Shown one piece after another: positions 16,522 through 26,000 of a stretch of 64,000 nt of DNA. A program made the translations under genes and the position numbers. Every line of letters begins with the position of its first letter. The first letter of the stretch is position 1. A model generated the notes under the pieces. It saw nothing but the letters and a program-made list of their open reading frames with translations. It did not search any database and had not been told where the DNA came from. Origin of the DNA: JAHDHW01 sp965220465 (lineage in GTDB: Bacteria; Bacteroidota; Bacteroidia; Chitinophagales; Saprospiraceae); the NCBI GenBank assembly GCA_965220465.1, contig CBDCPZ010000023.1, positions 248,001 through 312,000 on the forward strand, in the 5' to 3' direction.

Positions 16522-17466
16522 ATGAGATTCTTTTTTGTTTTGCCATTTCTTTTTTGCCTTTTTGCGACTTCTCCACTCCTTTCTCAGCAAGATACAAGCA
16601 GCTATGATTTTGGAGATTTTGGTGGAATAATATTGCTTGATTCGATTGTAGTCAGTGCTTCCCGAAAGTCATTAAACATTCAGGATTTTGTGGACATGGT
16701 TCGAAATGACGAATCTTTTTATACTGCTTTCAACAACATCCGAACACTCTCCTATTCTGCTAACAATCAAATTAGAATGTATGATAAAAAAGACAAAATT
16801 AAGGCCGAATATTACAGCTTGACAAAGCAGCATTTTGATGGAGATTGTAGAACTATGAAAATTGAAAATGAAAATATCAGTGGTAATTATTACAAGAAAA
16901 AAAAGAAAATTCGATATTATACAGCAAAAATGTATGAAAAGATATTCTTTACAAAAGGAAAAGTTTGTGCAACTGACCCGGAATTCGAAGGCCTTGAGGA
17001 ATCAAAAGGGATGGGAAAGCATATAGCCGAATTAAAAAAACTAATATTTAAGCCAGGAGAAAAAGCTGATATTCCGCTTATCGGAAAAAAGACTGAAATA
17101 TTTTCTGAGGAAATGGCTCAATTTTATGACTTTTCGATTTCCTTCAAAAAATTCAAGGATAGTATTGAATGTTATGTTTTTAGTGTTGTAGTAAAACCTG
17201 AATTTCAATTTAAAAAAAAGGATAAAACAGTTATAAAAATACTTGAGACTTACTTTGAAAAATCAAATTTTCAAGTAATTGCCCGCAACTACACCTTAAC
17301 TTATGCGGGGACATTTTTTGATTTTGATGTGAATATGGAAATCGAATTGAAAAAGGTAAAAAACTATTATGTTCCTGAATTTATCAGATATGAAGGCTGG
17401 TGGGACATTCCAACCCGAAAGCCGGAGATATCTGTTTTTTCTGCCAGGTTTTTTGATTTTCAATAA
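16522..17466 (+). CDS. Secreted protein of unknown function
   Basis: A 314-residue protein with an N-terminal signal peptide (MRFFFVLPFLFCLFATSPLLSQ). I do not recognise a named domain. The segment LLDSIVVSASRKSLNIQDFVDMV followed by FYTAFNNIRTLSY resembles a conserved N-terminal stretch in many Bacteroidota secreted proteins of unknown function that often follows a carboxypeptidase-like regulatory repeat. The middle is very Lys-rich, and the C-terminal half alternates charged and aromatic residues as in beta-sheet proteins, ending RYEGWWDIPTRK...FFDFQ. There is no T9SS sorting domain and no lipobox, so it is likely periplasmic or outer-membrane associated. Monocistronic. Confidence 0.6.
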   Translation: MRFFFVLPFLFCLFATSPLLSQQDTSSYDFGDFGGIILLDSIVVSASRKSLNIQDFVDMVRNDESFYTAFNNIRTLSYSANNQIRMYDKKDKIKAEYYSLTKQHFDGDCRTMKIENENISGNYYKKKKKIRYYTAKMYEKIFFTKGKVCATDPEFEGLEESKGMGKHIAELKKLIFKPGEKADIPLIGKKTEIFSEEMAQFYDFSISFKKFKDSIECYVFSVVVKPEFQFKKKDKTVIKILETYFEKSNFQVIARNYTLTYAGTFFDFDVNMEIELKKVKNYYVPEFIRYEGWWDIPTRKPEISVFSARFFDFQ

Positions 17467-17504
17467 ATAATTTTGGCAAAATGGCGCTTAATAAAGTTTA
17501 ATTT

Positions 17505-17538
17505 TTTGTAGGTTAGTGTAAAAATCACACTACCTTTA
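17505..17538 (+). promoter_or_regulatory. Possible promoter for the BadF-type kinase and pfkA unit
   Basis: TTTG at 17505-17508, a 22-bp spacer and TACCTTTA at 17531-17538 (one mismatch to TAnnTTTG) lie 25 bases upstream of the kinase ATG. A perfect alternative -7 box, TAATTTTG, occurs at 17468-17475. Confidence 0.4.
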
Positions 17539-17562
17539 CAGTCAATTTTAAAAACACTTTTT

Positions 17563-18408
17563 ATGATTGTCATAGCAGATGGTGGTTCAACAAAAGTTGA
17601 TTGGAGAATTGTTTTAAACGGCAACTCACAACAAAGTTTTAGCACCATTGGGTTTAATCCATTTTTTTTTACACCAAAAGCAATTGAAAACGAGCTTAAA
17701 CAGACTTTTGTTAACGAATTTCCGGTTGAGAAAGCCACCAAAGTTTACTTCTACGGTGCCGGCTGTTCGGATGCATATAGATGTTCAATACTTGAAGAGG
17801 GATTGCAACCTATTTTTCCAAATGCAAAAGTATTTGTAGATCATGATTTAATGGCTGCCGCTCGTGCCACATGTGCTGGAAAACCTGGAGTTGCATGTAT
17901 TTTAGGGACTGGTTCGAATAGTTGTATTTATGATGGCGAAAAAATTACCGATCATATTACCAATTTAGGGCATTTACTTGGAGATGAAGGAAGTGGAAGC
18001 TATTTAGGCAAAATGCTTATCAAAGGTTATTTTTACCGTGAATTTCCAGATGACATAAAAAAGGAATTTGAAGAAAAATATACGCTTGGCAAAAGAGAAT
18101 TAATCAATCGGATTTACGATTATAATACCGCTAATGTTTTTTTGGCATCATTTGCAAAATTTCTTTCAGATAATAAAGACCACATCTATATTCAACAATT
18201 AGTTAATAAAGCCTTTTCTGAATTTATTGACAGGCATGTAAGAAAATACAAAGATCACAACACCCTTCCTATTCATTTTGTAGGATCAATAGCTTTTCAT
18301 TTCAAAGAAATATTATATTTGGTCTTACAGGAAAGAAATTTGGAGTTGGGTATAGTAATCAAAAAACCAATTGACAATTTAGTTGATTACCATATTAATT
18401 TTCAGTAA
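17563..18408 (+). CDS. BadF/BadG/BcrA/BcrD-type ATPase, N-acetylglucosamine kinase-like
   Basis: A 281-residue sugar-kinase-fold (ASKHA) protein. Visible motifs are the phosphate-1 loop IADGGSTKVDWRI at residues 3-15, phosphate-2 LGTGSNSCIYDG, and GHLLGDEGSGSYLG, which is typical of N-acetylglucosamine kinases of the BadF/BadG family. The likely reaction is ATP-dependent phosphorylation of an amino sugar, perhaps recovered from peptidoglycan or glycans; substrate specificity is inference. The pfkA gene follows 40 bp downstream on the same strand, suggesting a small sugar-phosphate operon. Confidence 0.85.
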   Translation: MIVIADGGSTKVDWRIVLNGNSQQSFSTIGFNPFFFTPKAIENELKQTFVNEFPVEKATKVYFYGAGCSDAYRCSILEEGLQPIFPNAKVFVDHDLMAAARATCAGKPGVACILGTGSNSCIYDGEKITDHITNLGHLLGDEGSGSYLGKMLIKGYFYREFPDDIKKEFEEKYTLGKRELINRIYDYNTANVFLASFAKFLSDNKDHIYIQQLVNKAFSEFIDRHVRKYKDHNTLPIHFVGSIAFHFKEILYLVLQERNLELGIVIKKPIDNLVDYHINFQ

Positions 18409-18448
18409 AAGACCATTTTAAAGCAACAACCAAGAAAAGGAAACTTCT

Positions 18449-19432
18449 ATGAGTCTTGAAATAAAACGAATAGCAGTCTTCACCTCAGGAGGCGACGCAC
18501 CGGGTATGAATGCCGCCGTCCGTGCTGTTGTCCGGACTGCTACCTACCATAATTTACATATTTACGGAATATTAAGAGGTTACGAAGGAATGATAAAAGG
18601 CAACCTTAAACGCCTGGAAACCAAAGACGTAGGGAATATTATTCATAGAGGAGGTACATTTCTCAAAACAGCCCGCAGTGATGAATTCAGGACGGCCGAA
18701 GGAAGAAAAAGTGCATACGAAAGTTTATTAGCACATGATATTGATGCTTGTATTGCCATTGGTGGAAATGGAACTTTTGCCGGTGCTGATATCTTTTCAA
18801 AAGAATTTGAAATTCCGTTTATTGGAATTCCCGGGACCATTGATAATGACCTTTTTGGGGCAGATTATACCATTGGTTTTGATACAGCTATAAACACAGC
18901 GGTTGATGCGGTAGACAAAATCAGAGACACCGCAGATTCTCACAACAGACTTTTTTTTGTGGAGGTCATGGGGCGACACAGCGGGTTTATTGCGCTTAAT
19001 ACTGGTATCGGAAGCGGAGCCGGTAATGTCCTCATTCCAGAAACGGAAACATCAATTGACGATTTAATTTCTAATCTGAAAAAAGGAGCCAAACGGAAAA
19101 AACTATTCAGTTTAGTAATCGTAGCGGAAGGCAATAAAAATGGAAACGCCATTGAAATTTCTCAAAAAATCAAAGAAAAATTTGATTATTACGATTCAAA
19201 AGTAACGATAATTGGCCACTTACAAAGAGGTGGTGCTCCAACCTGTATGGATCGTGTATTAGCTAGCAGGCTAGGATATGCCGCGGTTGAAGCTCTTATC
19301 AAAGGAGAACAAAATATTATGGTTGGAATTGTAAACAACAAAGTGAAATACACTTCTTTTAAAGATGCAATAACCAAAGAAAAAGCTATGGATAATGATT
19401 TACTTCAACTGGCTTATATTTTAGGTTTGTAA
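18449..19432 (+). CDS. pfkA: 6-phosphofructokinase
   Basis: A 327-residue ATP-type phosphofructokinase, which makes fructose 1,6-bisphosphate in glycolysis. Motifs in order: FTSGGDAPGMNAAVRA (11-26), GGTFLKTARS (68-77), IAIGGNGTFAGA (102-113), GIPGTIDND (126-134), MGRHSGFIA, and GHLQRGGAPTCMDR. The retained Gly108 and Gly129 argue for ATP rather than pyrophosphate as donor. Unusually, the residue equivalent to E. coli Asp103 (GGDG) is Asn107 (codon AAT, 18767-18769); Asp103 contacts the Mg-ATP site in the E. coli enzyme. Everything else, including the catalytic Asp of TIDND, looks intact, so I expect an active enzyme or a modest change in kinetics. It follows the BadF-type kinase by 40 bp. 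Confidence 0.95.
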   Translation: MSLEIKRIAVFTSGGDAPGMNAAVRAVVRTATYHNLHIYGILRGYEGMIKGNLKRLETKDVGNIIHRGGTFLKTARSDEFRTAEGRKSAYESLLAHDIDACIAIGGNGTFAGADIFSKEFEIPFIGIPGTIDNDLFGADYTIGFDTAINTAVDAVDKIRDTADSHNRLFFVEVMGRHSGFIALNTGIGSGAGNVLIPETETSIDDLISNLKKGAKRKKLFSLVIVAEGNKNGNAIEISQKIKEKFDYYDSKVTIIGHLQRGGAPTCMDRVLASRLGYAAVEALIKGEQNIMVGIVNNKVKYTSFKDAITKEKAMDNDLLQLAYILGL

Positions 19433-19459
19433 ACTATGTCAATCCACAGACAGTAGTTT

Positions 19460-19515
19460 TTGTTATTTGTCAAATAACAAGTTTTAATCTTTACTTTTAT
19501 CAAAAAGATTAAAAC
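19460..19515 (+). promoter_or_regulatory. Tandem inverted repeats overlapping a promoter before the secreted esterase
   Basis: IR1 (19460-19480) pairs TTGTTATTTG with CAAATAACAA around one base. IR2 pairs 19481-19492 with 19504-19515 perfectly over 12 bp with an 11-nt loop, ending one base before the ATG at 19517. A promoter-like pair, TTTG at 19466-19469 and TACTTTTA at 19492-19499 with a 22-bp spacer, runs through both repeats. IR1 could instead be the pfkA terminator, as it is followed by a T-rich stretch. Confidence 0.4.
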
Positions 19516-19516
19516 A

Positions 19517-20521
19517 ATGAAATACTTTTTACCTATTATCTTCCTGATCTTCTGCTCCAATTTTATCGAAAGCCAAACCAGAATTGATGGAGCTTTTTCT
19601 TTTCAAACTGATCCTGCTAAAAAATACTCGCTATATATCCCTTCCGATTATAACGAAAATGTGCCTCATCGTTTGATGATAGGTTTTCATCCTTTTAACA
19701 CCTCCAGATGGGATGCTGAAAGTTGGTGCGATACGCTCATAGTTTTTGCAGAAACCAATAATTTAATTCTCGCTTGTCCTGATGGAGGTATCGACGGAGC
19801 AGTTGATGATCCGATTGATACTGCTTTTACTTCCGTTTTGATTGATTCTCTTTATAATTGGTATAATATCAATTCAGAGAAAGTTTATGCAATGGGTTTC
19901 TCCGTGGGAGGGAAAACGACATATACTTATGGATTGAACCATATTTGGGAATTTCGGGGATTTATACCAATTGGTGCAGCGGTGAATGGAACATCAGAGG
20001 TTAACTCCGTTATTCAAAATGCTGATGGAAAGCCTTATTATTTAGTGCATGGCGCAAACGATTCACCTGGAACCCGATTTACCCCAATTAAAGATGCTTT
20101 AATGAACAATAATGCCTGTGTCGCATCTATATTAATGAGTGGTGTCGGGCACACCATTGATTTTCCTAACCGAAATGAAATCCTTACTACAGCTTTTGAA
20201 TGGGTGGATTCTGTAAATTGCGCACAAACTACCGCCATTGATCTAAAGGTTGTTGAATCATTGGAATTGAAATTATTCCCCAATCCACTTTCTAACAATC
20301 AAACGCTTTTTCTGTTTTCAAATGAAAAACTAAATAATTCGTTGGATTTAAAGATTATAGCAGCTGATGGAAAAGTCGTTAGCTCAAATACCATTTATTC
20401 AATTGAAAAGGGAAACAATGAGCTCCCATTTTCTACAAAAAACCTTAAAAGCGGAATCCATGTTTTGCAGCTAATCCGTGGATCGACATTAGTCAGGAGC
20501 TTACCTTTTGTTGTTCATTAG
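19517..20521 (+). CDS. Secreted alpha/beta hydrolase (esterase/depolymerase-like) with T9SS sorting domain
   Basis: A 334-residue protein: signal peptide (to about residue 20), an alpha/beta-hydrolase domain (about 25-235), and a C-terminal T9SS type A sorting domain (about 252-334, starting LKLFPNPLSNNQ). The nucleophile elbow is MGFSVGGKT (Ser near residue 134); the catalytic His is in GVGHTIDF and the Asp candidate in HGANDSPG. The domain resembles polyhydroxybutyrate depolymerase/feruloyl esterase-like (LpqC-type) hydrolases that act on polymers or esters outside the cell. The C-terminus overlaps the convergent DoxX-like gene by 29 bp. The start is preceded by tandem inverted repeats. Confidence 0.85.
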   Translation: MKYFLPIIFLIFCSNFIESQTRIDGAFSFQTDPAKKYSLYIPSDYNENVPHRLMIGFHPFNTSRWDAESWCDTLIVFAETNNLILACPDGGIDGAVDDPIDTAFTSVLIDSLYNWYNINSEKVYAMGFSVGGKTTYTYGLNHIWEFRGFIPIGAAVNGTSEVNSVIQNADGKPYYLVHGANDSPGTRFTPIKDALMNNNACVASILMSGVGHTIDFPNRNEILTTAFEWVDSVNCAQTTAIDLKVVESLELKLFPNPLSNNQTLFLFSNEKLNNSLDLKIIAADGKVVSSNTIYSIEKGNNELPFSTKNLKSGIHVLQLIRGSTLVRSLPFVVH

Positions 20522-21365
20522 TTTTGCTTTTATAATAAAGAAATAGCACTAACGGGATCAGAAAATGCGGAGCACGATAAGCGGCTTCGTACCACCACTG
20601 GTGTAATGATTCCCAAAAAAAATCAAAATAAATGTTGGCCCATAATCTGGCTAGTGTGGTGAAAAATCCCCAAAATATGGCGTAAATCAATACGTACTTT
20701 GAAAAACGAAATGGTAAAAATATTCCAATTCCGATAATAAAATCCAAAATTCCTGCTGTTGTTAAAAAATATTCAGTGTTGGTTTCACTAATGCCTAAAA
20801 TGACTAAAGTCATCTCTGTAAATTCGCCTGGTCTGGGATAATAATTGATTGCATATAAACCATGACAAACAAAGGTTAAAGCGATTATTGTTTTTAAAAA
20901 TGAAAGTATTTTATCAGTAAACATCTCCTGTTTGACCATTAAATAAAATAGAATTGGAGTGGAAAACTGAATGGAGTATTCAAAAAATTGACCGATACTG
21001 AAAAACTTTTCTTTACAATATAATGCCGCTAAAAAAATCAAACTGACAGAGCCCAAAATCATAAATACTCCGGCAACTTTTTTCAGCTTTCGAATTAATA
21101 TCACCATCAATGCACATATTAGATAAAACCATCCCATACCTTTTATGAAAGCCTGGATCTTATTATCGTTTTCATTGTTTGTGATGTAATCATTCCAGGT
21201 TGAATTAAAAATTGTCTCAACAATTGTCTTCATCCAGTTTTCATCCCAAAGCAAGGCACGATAAGGCGCATCCCAAAATAAGTGTTGCCAGGCTCTTCCC
21301 AAAAACAAAAGAACTACAGCTATTTGAACAATAATTAGTAGTCTTTGAAAATTTTTATCAGCCAT
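20493..21365 (-). CDS. DoxX-like multi-pass membrane protein
   Basis: A 290-residue integral membrane protein with about seven hydrophobic segments. The pattern (short loops, HGLYAINYYPRPGEF, a repeated TTAGILDFIIGIGIF-type helix) resembles DoxX/DoxD-like membrane proteins, whose roles include thiosulfate or quinone-linked redox chemistry but are mostly unknown. The last ~9 codons overlap the 3' end of the convergent esterase gene, and the DNA there codes on both strands. Diverges from cutA with 35 bp between starts. Confidence 0.6.
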   Translation of the reverse strand: MADKNFQRLLIIVQIAVVLLFLGRAWQHLFWDAPYRALLWDENWMKTIVETIFNSTWNDYITNNENDNKIQAFIKGMGWFYLICALMVILIRKLKKVAGVFMILGSVSLIFLAALYCKEKFFSIGQFFEYSIQFSTPILFYLMVKQEMFTDKILSFLKTIIALTFVCHGLYAINYYPRPGEFTEMTLVILGISETNTEYFLTTAGILDFIIGIGIFLPFRFSKYVLIYAIFWGFFTTLARLWANIYFDFFWESLHQWWYEAAYRAPHFLIPLVLFLYYKSKTNEQQKVSS

Positions 21366-21400
21366 ATATTTTTAACTTTGGAAAAATCAAATCAATCCAA

Positions 21401-21718
21401 ATGAGTTTTATTATTGTCTATATTACGCACGCCACAGAGAAAGTTGCTATGAAAGTGTCAAACTATTTAGTTGAACAAAAATATGCAGCCTGCGCCAATA
21501 TTTTTCCGATTAAAAGTGCTTATTGGTGGAAAGAAGCGGTACAACAAGAAAGCGAATGGGTAAGCATTGTTAAAACAATTCCAGAGAACTGGATCAGTTT
21601 AAAAAACGAAATCGAAAACATCCATCCATATGAGGTACCCTGCATTATGAAATTTGAAGTTGAAGCCAACGAATCTTATGAAAATTGGATCAGGAAATCT
21701 GTCGAGCTTAAGATTTAA
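21401..21718 (+). CDS. cutA: CutA-family divalent-cation tolerance protein
   Basis: A 105-residue PII-like trimeric protein. Family motifs are YITHATEKVA near the start, KYAACANIFP with the conserved Cys, SAYWWK, and IHPYEVPCIMKFEV near the C-terminus. CutA binds copper and other divalent metals and is linked to metal tolerance in E. coli, although its biochemical role is unsettled. Its TAA shares the palindrome TTAA with the stop of the convergent prfB gene, a 4-bp overlap. Confidence 0.93.
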   Translation: MSFIIVYITHATEKVAMKVSNYLVEQKYAACANIFPIKSAYWWKEAVQQESEWVSIVKTIPENWISLKNEIENIHPYEVPCIMKFEVEANESYENWIRKSVELKI

Positions 21719-22801
21719 CTATTCACACCCTCATTCATCAGAAAAGCTTTTAAAAAGGCTCCAATATCTCCATCAAGGACAGCATCCGTGTTGCTGGTTT
21801 GGTAATTTGTTCGGTGGTCTTTTACCCTTCGGTCATCCAAAACGTAAGACCTGATTTGTGCCCCCCACTCAATTTTTGTTTTTGAAGCTTCGACTTTATT
21901 TTTTTCCTCCTGTTGTTTTTGCAATTCCAATTCGTAAAGACGTGATTTTAGCATTTGCAATGCTTTTTCGCGATTCATGTGTTGTGAACGTTCCTGTTGG
22001 CATTCCGCTACCAAACCTGTTGGTAAATGGCGAACCCTGACCGCAGATTCCGTTTTATTGACGTGTTGTCCTCCAGCACCACTTGCCCGGAAAGTATCCC
22101 ATTCAATATCGGCAGGATTAATTTCTATCTCGATAGAATCATCAACCATCGGATGCACAAAAACGGATGCAAAAGAAGTCTGCCGTTTTCCCTGAGCGTT
22201 GAATGGACTAATTCTTACCAATCGATGGACGCCATTTTCTCCTTTTAAGAAACCGTAGGTATAGTCTCCGTTTATTTCAATTGATGCAGATTTAATACCT
22301 GCAACGTCTCCGTCCTGTCGATTCAATTCAGACCATTTATAATTATTTTTGTCTGCCCACATCGTGTACATTCTCAAAAGCATTTGTGCCCAATCGCAAC
22401 TTTCCGTTCCGCCGGCACCTGCGTTTATTTCGAGAATGCAACTCAATTCATCTTCCGGCTGATTCAAAGTCGATTTGAATTCCAGTTCTTCTAATTCCTC
22501 GATGGCTTTTTCGAAATGTTCGTCTACTTCCTCTTCTGAAGCTTCCCCTTCTTTATAATACTCGTAAAGCACCTCAATATCCTCCACTTTGGCGTGAAGG
22601 TTATTGTATTCTGCCACCCAGTTTTTATCAATTTTTAATGATTTCAAAACGCCTTGCGCTTTGGTTGAATCATTCCAGAATTCAGGATCTAAAGAGAGTT
22701 GTTCTTTTTCTTCGATTTGCATTAACCGCTTATCAACGTCAAAGATACCTCCTTATCAAAAGCAATCGCTCCTTTAGTGTTTTCAATTGTTCTGCTGTCA
22801 T
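21715..22801 (-). CDS. prfB: Peptide chain release factor 2, expressed by programmed +1 frameshift
   Basis: Recognises UGA and UAA stop codons and triggers peptide release. The main frame (21715-22722 from an internal ATG) lacks the N-terminus. An upstream ATG at 22801-22799 starts a 20-codon leader frame ending LLIRRYL, then an in-frame TGA (22741-22739). A +1 shift at CTT-TGA-C continues with DVDKRLMQIEEK into the main frame, giving 361 residues, close to E. coli RF2 (365). The catalytic GAGGQHVNKTES motif and the codon-recognition SPF tripeptide (VRISPFNAQG) are present. Production is autoregulated: when RF2 is scarce the ribosome pauses at TGA and shifts. An annotation starting at 22722 would miss 26 residues. 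Confidence 0.97.
22738..22753 (-). promoter_or_regulatory. prfB programmed frameshift (recoding) site
   Basis: On the minus strand the order is AGG AGG TAT CTT TGA C: an internal Shine-Dalgarno-like AGGAGG three bases before the slippery CTT codon, the in-frame stop TGA, and a following C that weakens termination. This is nearly identical to the classical E. coli element (AGG GGG TAT CTT TGA C). Confidence 0.97.
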
Positions 22802-22975
22802 GGTGCAAAGTTAAAAATTGATTGATAATATTATACGCTTGTTTAATAAAATAGAATTCTAATTAAAATACTTTTCAAAAGTAAAATTGGTATCAAACTT
22901 TCATATAAACTAAAGTAGTTCAACAATTTGTACAGAATTGTCACATGAAGGGCAATGTTTCAGAAAGTTTGTTTG

Positions 22976-22983
22976 TAGATTTG
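22976..22983 (+). promoter_or_regulatory. -7 promoter box for the subtilase gene
   Basis: TAGATTTG matches TAnnTTTG, 46 bases upstream of the ATG at 23030. No clear -33 element. Confidence 0.4.
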
Positions 22984-23029
22984 TTTTTAGAAAAAGCAGA
23001 TATAATCCCCAAGGCTATTTAGCTGTCCT

Positions 23030-26000
23030 ATGATAAAACTAATTTCCATTAAAAGTTTTCTGACTGCAATATTTTTATTGACAGTAATTGGAGTTACAAA
23101 TTTAGCAGCTCAACAACTTGATCACCAACTTGGAGTCATTTTAATTCAATTGGATGAAAAAGCCGAAATAGCAACTGTTATTACTTCTACGCAATATTTT
23201 CAAAACAAAAAGACAGATATTAAACTCAACAAACTGGTTTCAGAACCATTCCGGATTTGGAGTTTTACCTTTAATCATAATCAAATAAATGAATTTGATT
23301 TTCTGGATTTTGTTCGAAGACATCCACTCGTTGAAAATGCTCAATTTGATTTTTGGCTTGAAGAACGAACAGCTCCCGATGACCAGTTTTACTATTTTCA
23401 ATATTATTTTCATAATACCGCTCAAACAGGTGGAACTTATGGCGTCGATCTGGATGCTGAAATTGCATGGGAAACAACCACAGGTGGAGTTTCTTCAAAC
23501 GGAGACACTATCGTCATTTGCGTGATTGATGAAAGTTTTGAAAGAGACCACATAGACCTTGTTGGAAATGCCTGGTTCAATAAAGATGAAATTCCTGGGG
23601 ATAGTATTGATAATGACGAAAACGGTTATATTGATGATTATTTTGGCTGGAATGTCGTAGATACAACTGACGATGTTACAAATGATAACAATCCTGGAAA
23701 TCACGGGACTCAAGTAGCCGGTATTGCCGGTGCTGTCGGAAATAATTCTATCGGCGTTTCCGGCCTCAATTGGAATATAAAATTGATGTATGTCACGAGA
23801 GGATATTTAACCTCACATGCAATTGCAGCTTATACCTACCCTTATAAATCACGTAAAAAATATAACAATTCCAATGGAACTGAGGGCGATTTTGTAGTGG
23901 TTACGAATACTTCATGGGGAGTGAATTATGGTGATCCAAACTCAGCGCCTTTATGGTGTGAGGTCTATGATTTGTTAGGATCAGTTGGTATTTTAAATGC
24001 TGCAGCAACCGCCAACTTAGCGATTAATGTAGATGAAGAAGGTGATTTGCCGACAACTTGTCCGAGCGATTATTTGGTAACTACTACGAAAGTAGATCAC
24101 AATGATGAGTTGCCGTCAAATGCTGGTTATGGCACGTTAAGTATAGATTTAGCTGCTTTTGGGAAAAATGTTTTCACTACAAAAACCAACAATTTTTACG
24201 GTAATTTATCAGGGACCTCAGCGGCGGCACCACAAATTGCTGGTGCAATCGCCTTATTGTATTCGGCACCTTGCCCCAGTTTTATAGCATTAGCCAAGAG
24301 CCAGCCACAAGCTGCAAGTATATTGGTAAAAGATTACATCTTAAATGGCACGGAAGAAAATGCTAATCTTGAAAATATAACGGTTACCGGTGGCCGGTTA
24401 AATGTGGCGAACAGCCTCCAATTGTTAATGAATGAATGTAATTATTCGGGTTGCTATCCTCCTTATTCGATTTTTATTGAAGACGTTTCAGAGGAATCTG
24501 CTTCGATTGATTGGTTAATAGGTTTTGAAACTACATCCGTAAGTATCCGATTTCGCCCGGTCGGCGAACCGGATTGGATGGTAATAAACAATGTTTCAAC
24601 TCCTTTTGGGCTTTCTGGTTTAATGCCATGTACCAATTATGAATTTCAAGTATCTTCTCAATGTGGCCCCTTATTCAGTGATTATTCTTTGAGTTATGAA
24701 TTTCAAACGGCGGGCTGTTGTGATCCTCCTGCTTTATTTCATGCAACTTCTATTGAAGAAAATCAACTATCACTGGAATGGAGCGAAGTTTCTTCAGCAA
24801 TTTCTTACCAAATTCGATATCGCGAAGTAAATTCTGGCGGCTGGAACCTTCTTTCTCAAAATGATCTTGAAGTAACTATTCCGGATCTCAATAGTTGTTC
24901 AATTTATGAGTTTCAGATACGAAGCAATTGCATCGGAGGACAAACGAGTGTCTATTCCCAAACGTTGATTGCCTCTACAATAGGATGTAGTAATTGTATT
25001 GAACTTCCCTATTGTCAAAATTCTGCAAATCCGCTGTCTTTTTCCTGGATTAAGCAGGTAAACCTTTCCGATATAAATTATTCTTCTGGTAATAGTAGTA
25101 GTGGTTATAGTGATAACACCGATCAATCAGCAGAATTAGTCCAGGGCCAAAGCTATGATATCAAACTTAAATCAAAAAGTGCATTGGGACCATTACCCGG
25201 GTTTTTCAAAGTTTGGATTGATTTTAATCAAAATGGGCTTTTTGAAGACCTTACTGAATTGATTCTCAAATCAGTCAATCCGGAAGAGAATCGTGAAGAA
25301 ATAATTGTCATTCCCATAGATGCTACTTTGGGTTCTACCAGGATGAGGGTTTCTTTTTTAGATCAAATTTTCGACTCGTCTTGTGGAGAAAGTTTTTTTA
25401 TGGGTGAAATTGAAGATTATTGTGTAAATATTGTTCCACCTTCAGGTTGTTTACCACCAATTTCTATTAATAGTACTGTAGAAAAAGATAGTGTGGAAAT
25501 TAGCTGGCTAGGCAATTTATTTACAGATTCATATCTTATAAAATATAAAGAAGTTATAGATACTTCATGGAATTCCGTCTCCTGTCCAAATAGTCCCATT
25601 GTCATTAACAATCTAAATGAATGTACGGATTACGAATTTATTATTTATTCTATCTGTAGCGGAGAGCCTAGTATTCCATCCGAAAATAATTACTTTACGA
25701 CAAAAGGATGCGGTTCTTGTTTGGACAATGATTATTGTTCAATTAATGAAGCAAATACTGCTTTTGAATGGATTGAAAGGGTTCAATTATCAGCGATTGA
25801 CAATATCTCAGGATCCAATAATGGATTTGCTTATTTTACAGATTATTCTACAAACCTGATTAAAGGAAATATTTACCCACTGAAAATTACACCGGGATTT
25901 TCAAATAGTCAAAATCCGGAATATGAATATTATTTGGTTTGGATAGATTTTGATCACGATGGGGTTTTTAGTTCCAACGAGATTATTTACGATTCAGATT

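Noticed and set aside
23240..23713. Several 60-78 codon frames overlapping the subtilase propeptide and protease domain
   Set aside because: All lie inside a long conserved gene in other frames and show no independent features.
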